Made by a program: the position numbers and the translations under genes. From contig CM034143.1 in the NCBI GenBank assembly GCA_019914995.1, forward strand, positions 4,937,501 through 5,001,500: DNA of 64,000 nucleotides, written 5' to 3'. Positions 60,727 through 64,000 of this stretch are shown here, one piece after another. The DNA is from Acanthochlamys bracteata (taxonomy: Eukaryota > Streptophyta > Magnoliopsida > Pandanales > Velloziaceae). Position 1 is the stretch's first letter, and every line of letters begins with the position of its first letter. The notes below the pieces were generated by a model. The model did not search any database, had not been told where the DNA came from, and worked only from the letters and a program-made list of their open reading frames with translations.

Positions 60727-61505
60727 GTCAGACCCGGACCGAACCGTCTGACTTGACCCGAAAACTGTAGATTCTAACGGTAAACCGGTCTGAATTTGTA
60801 AAAAAATCGTTTATGTAATTGACCCGTTTGATCCGCTTTAACCCGATCGACCCGCCCGCGCAGGTCAAACCGGGTTGAATAAAATTTAAAAAAAATTAAT
60901 TAAAAAAATTTAATTGATGATATATTTAATACAAAATAATTATTAATAGCCCTATGTTAAAAAATAGTATGTAGTTTAGACTTTGTATTTAGATGTGATA
61001 ATGTAAAAATATAATTAATTATGTCTTATTTGTAAATATCAATTATTAGTGATTTTAAAAATTTTATATTGTAAAATATTTAAACTCAAATATGTATATC
61101 TAAAAAAGTTGATTATATCTGTTTTATAATTTATCTATTTTATGATTATCTCTTCTAATCTCCTAATTTATTTAAATATTTCTCATTAAAAATTTTCGTT
61201 GTTATTATTATTATTGGTGGTGGTAATGTCATTGTAATAATATTTTAATTTTTGCTGTGATTGTTATTGCTGTTATTGTTGATAGTAATGCCATAGTAAA
61301 AATATTTTAATTTTTTGCTGTGATTGCTGCTGCTATTATTATTGCTAATACTAATGACATAAGTTTTTTACTGTATTTGTTGTTATTATTAGTTAAAAAT
61401 GCTTTAATATTATTGACTCGATGGTTCAACCAGTTAATCCGACGGATCAATCCGAAAATCGTAACTCGAACAATCTGCCGGTTCGATATCCGGTCCGATT
61501 CTGAT
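60727..61505. repeat. Non-autonomous element with G/C-rich inverted ends
   Basis: The left end GTCAGACCCGGACCGAACCG ... TTGACCCGAAAACTG is mirrored at 61430-61505, whose minus strand starts ATCAGAATCGGACCGGATAT and continues with CGAACCGGC..GAGTTACGATTTTCGG. The interior is A/T-rich and includes TTATTATTG-type runs. No coding frame. Superfamily not assigned; a truncated copy lies at 55565-55720. Confidence 0.6.
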
Positions 61506-61691
61506 AACTATGATAGTCAGTGTGCATAGATATGTAAACACTTATACGATAAGAAACACATAGATGACAAACAAAACACCGGCAAAATTATCACTTTCAA
61601 TGAAAAGGAGTAGGAGTTGCTAATACATTTTGTAGTGTCTATATTTCTAAATACAATTATCACTTGGTCCATATTTGCAAAATACCCTTCT

Positions 61692-62010
61692 TGCAATTAA
61701 CTCATTGATGCGTTTGGGACTGATTTTTATTTTTTTATTTTACATTTTATAATATATCTTTATAAGTATTTAAAAAAAATTTTAAAATTTTAAAAATATA
61801 AAAAATTTTACGTAAGATCTTTTTATTAATTATTTTTATTTTTTTAGATAGAAAATAAAATTTTTTTAAAAAGATAAAAATACTTTCTATTATAAAAAAA
61901 TTCTATTTTTACTGGCCGGTAGGCATAGAGAAATCGAGCGGTTCAACTCATCAACTGCCAGGATTGTTCCTTTGCGCGTACCAGATTTATAAGCACCTCC
62001 AAACGTTTCG
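61692..62010. repeat. MITE-like element with an internal insertion
   Basis: Left GATGCGTTTGGGACTG and inverse right CCTCCAAACGTTTCG with A/T-rich interior. About 75 bp of G/C-richer sequence (about 61912-61987) interrupt the usual right part, suggesting a later insertion. Confidence 0.5.
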
Positions 62011-62118
62011 AATTTATATCTTTTGGTTGGAACCAAAAATGCAAACAGGTTCGGATGTTAGTAAGAAGCACATAACTAACATATGGTGAGATTGAAGACA
62101 AACATTTTAATTTACTTA

Positions 62119-62375
62119 AGGAGCGTTTAGAAGTATTTATGAAAAATATTTTTTTTAAAAAGAGAAATACTTTTGTCTATCTTGAAAAATGAGTTATACT
62201 ACCTTAAAAATTTTAATAAAAATAAATAATAATAAAATTTTATGACATAAAGTTTTTTTATATTTTTTAAATTTTTAAATAAATTCTACAAATTATTATA
62301 GAAAGTTTATTAAAAAATAAAAGTTAAAAAAATTGAAAAATAATTTTGGAAAACGATCTTCCAAACGCGCACCCT
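62119..62375. repeat. Short MITE
   Basis: Left AGGAGCGTTTAGAAGTATTT and inverse right TCTTCCAAACGCGCACCC(T) with an A/T-rich interior; flanking TTA/TAA on both sides fits a 3-bp duplication. Same plan as 17112-17373. Confidence 0.7.
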
Positions 62376-63036
62376 TAAGTCGATTGAGTGATTATTTGGC
62401 ATTAAGCTATGTCTTTTTCATTTCACCACATTTATTTTACAAATATTTTCAATTATATTCCAAATGAGTGTACAACAATTTTAGCCATATGAACATGTAT
62501 CTGTGTGTTTATAGAGTGCAAATAAAATTCTAAAAACAGCATCTATATATGCTTATTATTATAGAAAAATAAACTAAAATTAACGGTTAGTTGTGGATTA
62601 ACACTGTCAACCTTATTTGAAAGATTTTTTTTTCCTGAATCTATGATAATTTATAATTTGATAAATAAGGTTAAGGTTTCTTCTTATTTTGGATTATAAC
62701 TTCATGACAAATTTATTGAAGTTGATATGTTCTTTACTGTCTTCCATAAATTTATAATTTCAATAATCATGTTCCTTTTGTTTAGTTAAAATTAAAGTTA
62801 TCATTCCACAGTTAAATGTTTAAAAACAAAAAGCAACTATATACATACTAAAATTTCAAACGGACGATTTTCTTCTATTTTCTTTTGTATGAATTCAGTG
62901 GCTTGTGCATGCTAGTTTCTTAAGGTGATAGTTCTTTTTCGATCAAATAAGTAGCAGCGAATGAATGGTGAAATAAAATAATTTTCACCATCAATTACTT
63001 ATTTTGCTACGAACTGTTTCATATACCAGAAAGACG

Positions 63037-63947
63037 TTAGGCTCCAATGTTGAAGTACACAGTATAAGATTCATCTCTCAAGCTGAACAATGGCTCGAGA
63101 AGAAAATTTCTTCTTACTCCCTTTGCTATGAAACTGATATCATTGTATTGCCTGATTCCTCCGATAACATTAAAGCTAGCAGCATCAGCAAATGAAGTAT
63201 CCGTCAAAGATTTCTCCTGACACATTAGTTGAACACTCTTTCCGCCGTTGTAAACGAAGCAGCCGGGATGACTTTCAGATTCTAATGAAATAGTGTTCGG
63301 TTTCCCATTCAACCCAGGAATCATATGAAATACTGAATTTGCTTCTTGTGATGAAGATATTGCAAGATTGTTGTTTGCACCTTGGTCTACTATACCCATG
63401 CCTGGAAGATGCAATGGTTCGAGCGTCAGTGATTGCTTAGCAGCTTTCCTACGAGGTACAGCGCGTAAAGTCCTTGAGTTCTGTGTGATTTTCCTGAATG
63501 TAGCATGGGCTGCAGCATCGGTTCCATCCTCTGGCCACTGCTGCATTGCAAATGAACCATTGGATGTTGAGAGGACTAGTGTTTCATTGTTGGAGTCTTG
63601 GGTTAGTGTTATTAGCTGACTGTTGTATTCAGCAGGAATTGCTGTAATTGAATCTGAGATGGAGTTTGAGTTCATATTCATTAGGTCCCAGTCGCCATCG
63701 GTGAGACCTGCAAGAAGGTATGGGCCAAAAAGTACCGCTTGAAGAGATGCAAATTCCGGTCTATCATCTGCAGGGAAAAGCTACAACTTCTGTAATTTAT
63801 CAGAGAATGCCATAGCACTGAAACATAGAATTTGCATAATGAATGCGCTCTAACCTTTGATGGCCTCAGTTTTCAAGCCTATTGGCAACTGAAGGTTCAG
63901 AACATCATTTGAACCCCATTGCTTTGATACAGTTAAGAAGGTTCCTG
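63037..63947 (-). CDS. GH127 (DUF1680) glycosidase with AbfB-like tail, 3' part only
   Basis: The last two exons of a gene whose 5' part lies beyond the right edge. Exons 63947-63855 (the acceptor could also place the start at 63944) and 63767-63037 are joined across a GT-AG intron in matching phase. The first encodes part of the family's beta-sandwich (LTVSKQWGSNDVLNLQLPIG). The second starts DDRPEFASLQAVLFGPYLLA, a hallmark phrase of plant DUF1680 proteins, continues GLTDGDWDL, and then runs into an AbfB-like arabinose-binding region (LPGMGIVDQG.., SLESESHPGCFVY, NFLLEPLFSLRDESYTVYF). GH127 enzymes include beta-L-arabinofuranosidases; the plant members are thought to act on arabinosylated cell-wall glycans. 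The active-site region is not in the window, so activity cannot be judged. Confidence 0.92.
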
Positions 63948-64000
63948 CTGGTCACAACAAACAGATTATGCAATGATAAAATCATGTTAAGAATAGCAGT

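Noticed and set aside
61437..61505. A tRNA-like GGTTCGATATCC phrase.
   Set aside because: It belongs to the inverted end of the element at 60727-61505; no cloverleaf arms can be formed around it.
1..64000. CRISPR arrays, bacterial operons, or an organellar insertion.
   Set aside because: No regularly spaced identical repeats and no prokaryotic gene layout were seen; all supported genes have plant nuclear structure.

Overview
The window is nuclear DNA from a flowering plant. Its genes have GT-AG introns, its products are plant-specific (a plastid outer-envelope Omp85 protein, a WIP zinc finger, arabinogalactan peptides, an A20/AN1 stress-associated protein), and the intergenic DNA is very AT-rich and full of MITE-like repeats and decayed transposons. 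The species cannot be fixed from this sequence, and I would not commit to monocot or eudicot. No bacterial, organellar, CRISPR or viral gene set was seen.

Seven protein genes are supported. From left to right: (1) OEP80, plus strand, 17 exons between 3853 and 13111, reconstructed to 666 codons with every splice phase closing. (2) A WIP-family C2H2 zinc-finger factor closest to WIP2/NTT, plus strand, 21179-23190, two exons, 356 codons. (3) A ZTP29-type ZIP zinc transporter, minus strand, 12 exons between 34278 and 39569, 276 codons. (4) A short arabinogalactan-protein-like peptide, minus strand, 44176-44421. (5) A classic arabinogalactan peptide, plus strand, 48797-48973. (6) An A20/AN1 stress-associated protein, minus strand, 52196-52714, with a long 5' UTR intron. 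(7) The last two exons of a GH127 (DUF1680) glycosidase with an AbfB-like tail, minus strand, cut by the right edge. These are unrelated housekeeping, developmental and cell-wall genes. There is no sign of a gene cluster or operon.

The rest is repeat-driven. The region before OEP80 holds a roughly 950-bp tandem duplication. A TAA-flanked Tourist-like MITE family recurs at 114, 15001 and 45837. Positions 30368-32283 hold one truncated Ty3/gypsy-type element with a 503-bp LTR, a primer-binding site, gag and part of the protease. The last intron of the ZTP29 gene contains a long inverted-repeat element plus a diverged half copy. Around 46190-48174 an AT-rich block is duplicated in the order A-B-A'-B'. 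Positions 56478-60350 look like a gypsy remnant interrupted by a 3.1-kb hAT transposon whose transposase has decayed; a 99-bp relative of that hAT sits at 54650 with a near-perfect 8-bp target duplication.

The most useful observations are the family-level links between these elements, the orphan exon at 41823-41957, and the coding-like fossil near 14092-14345. I found no convincing new biological system.
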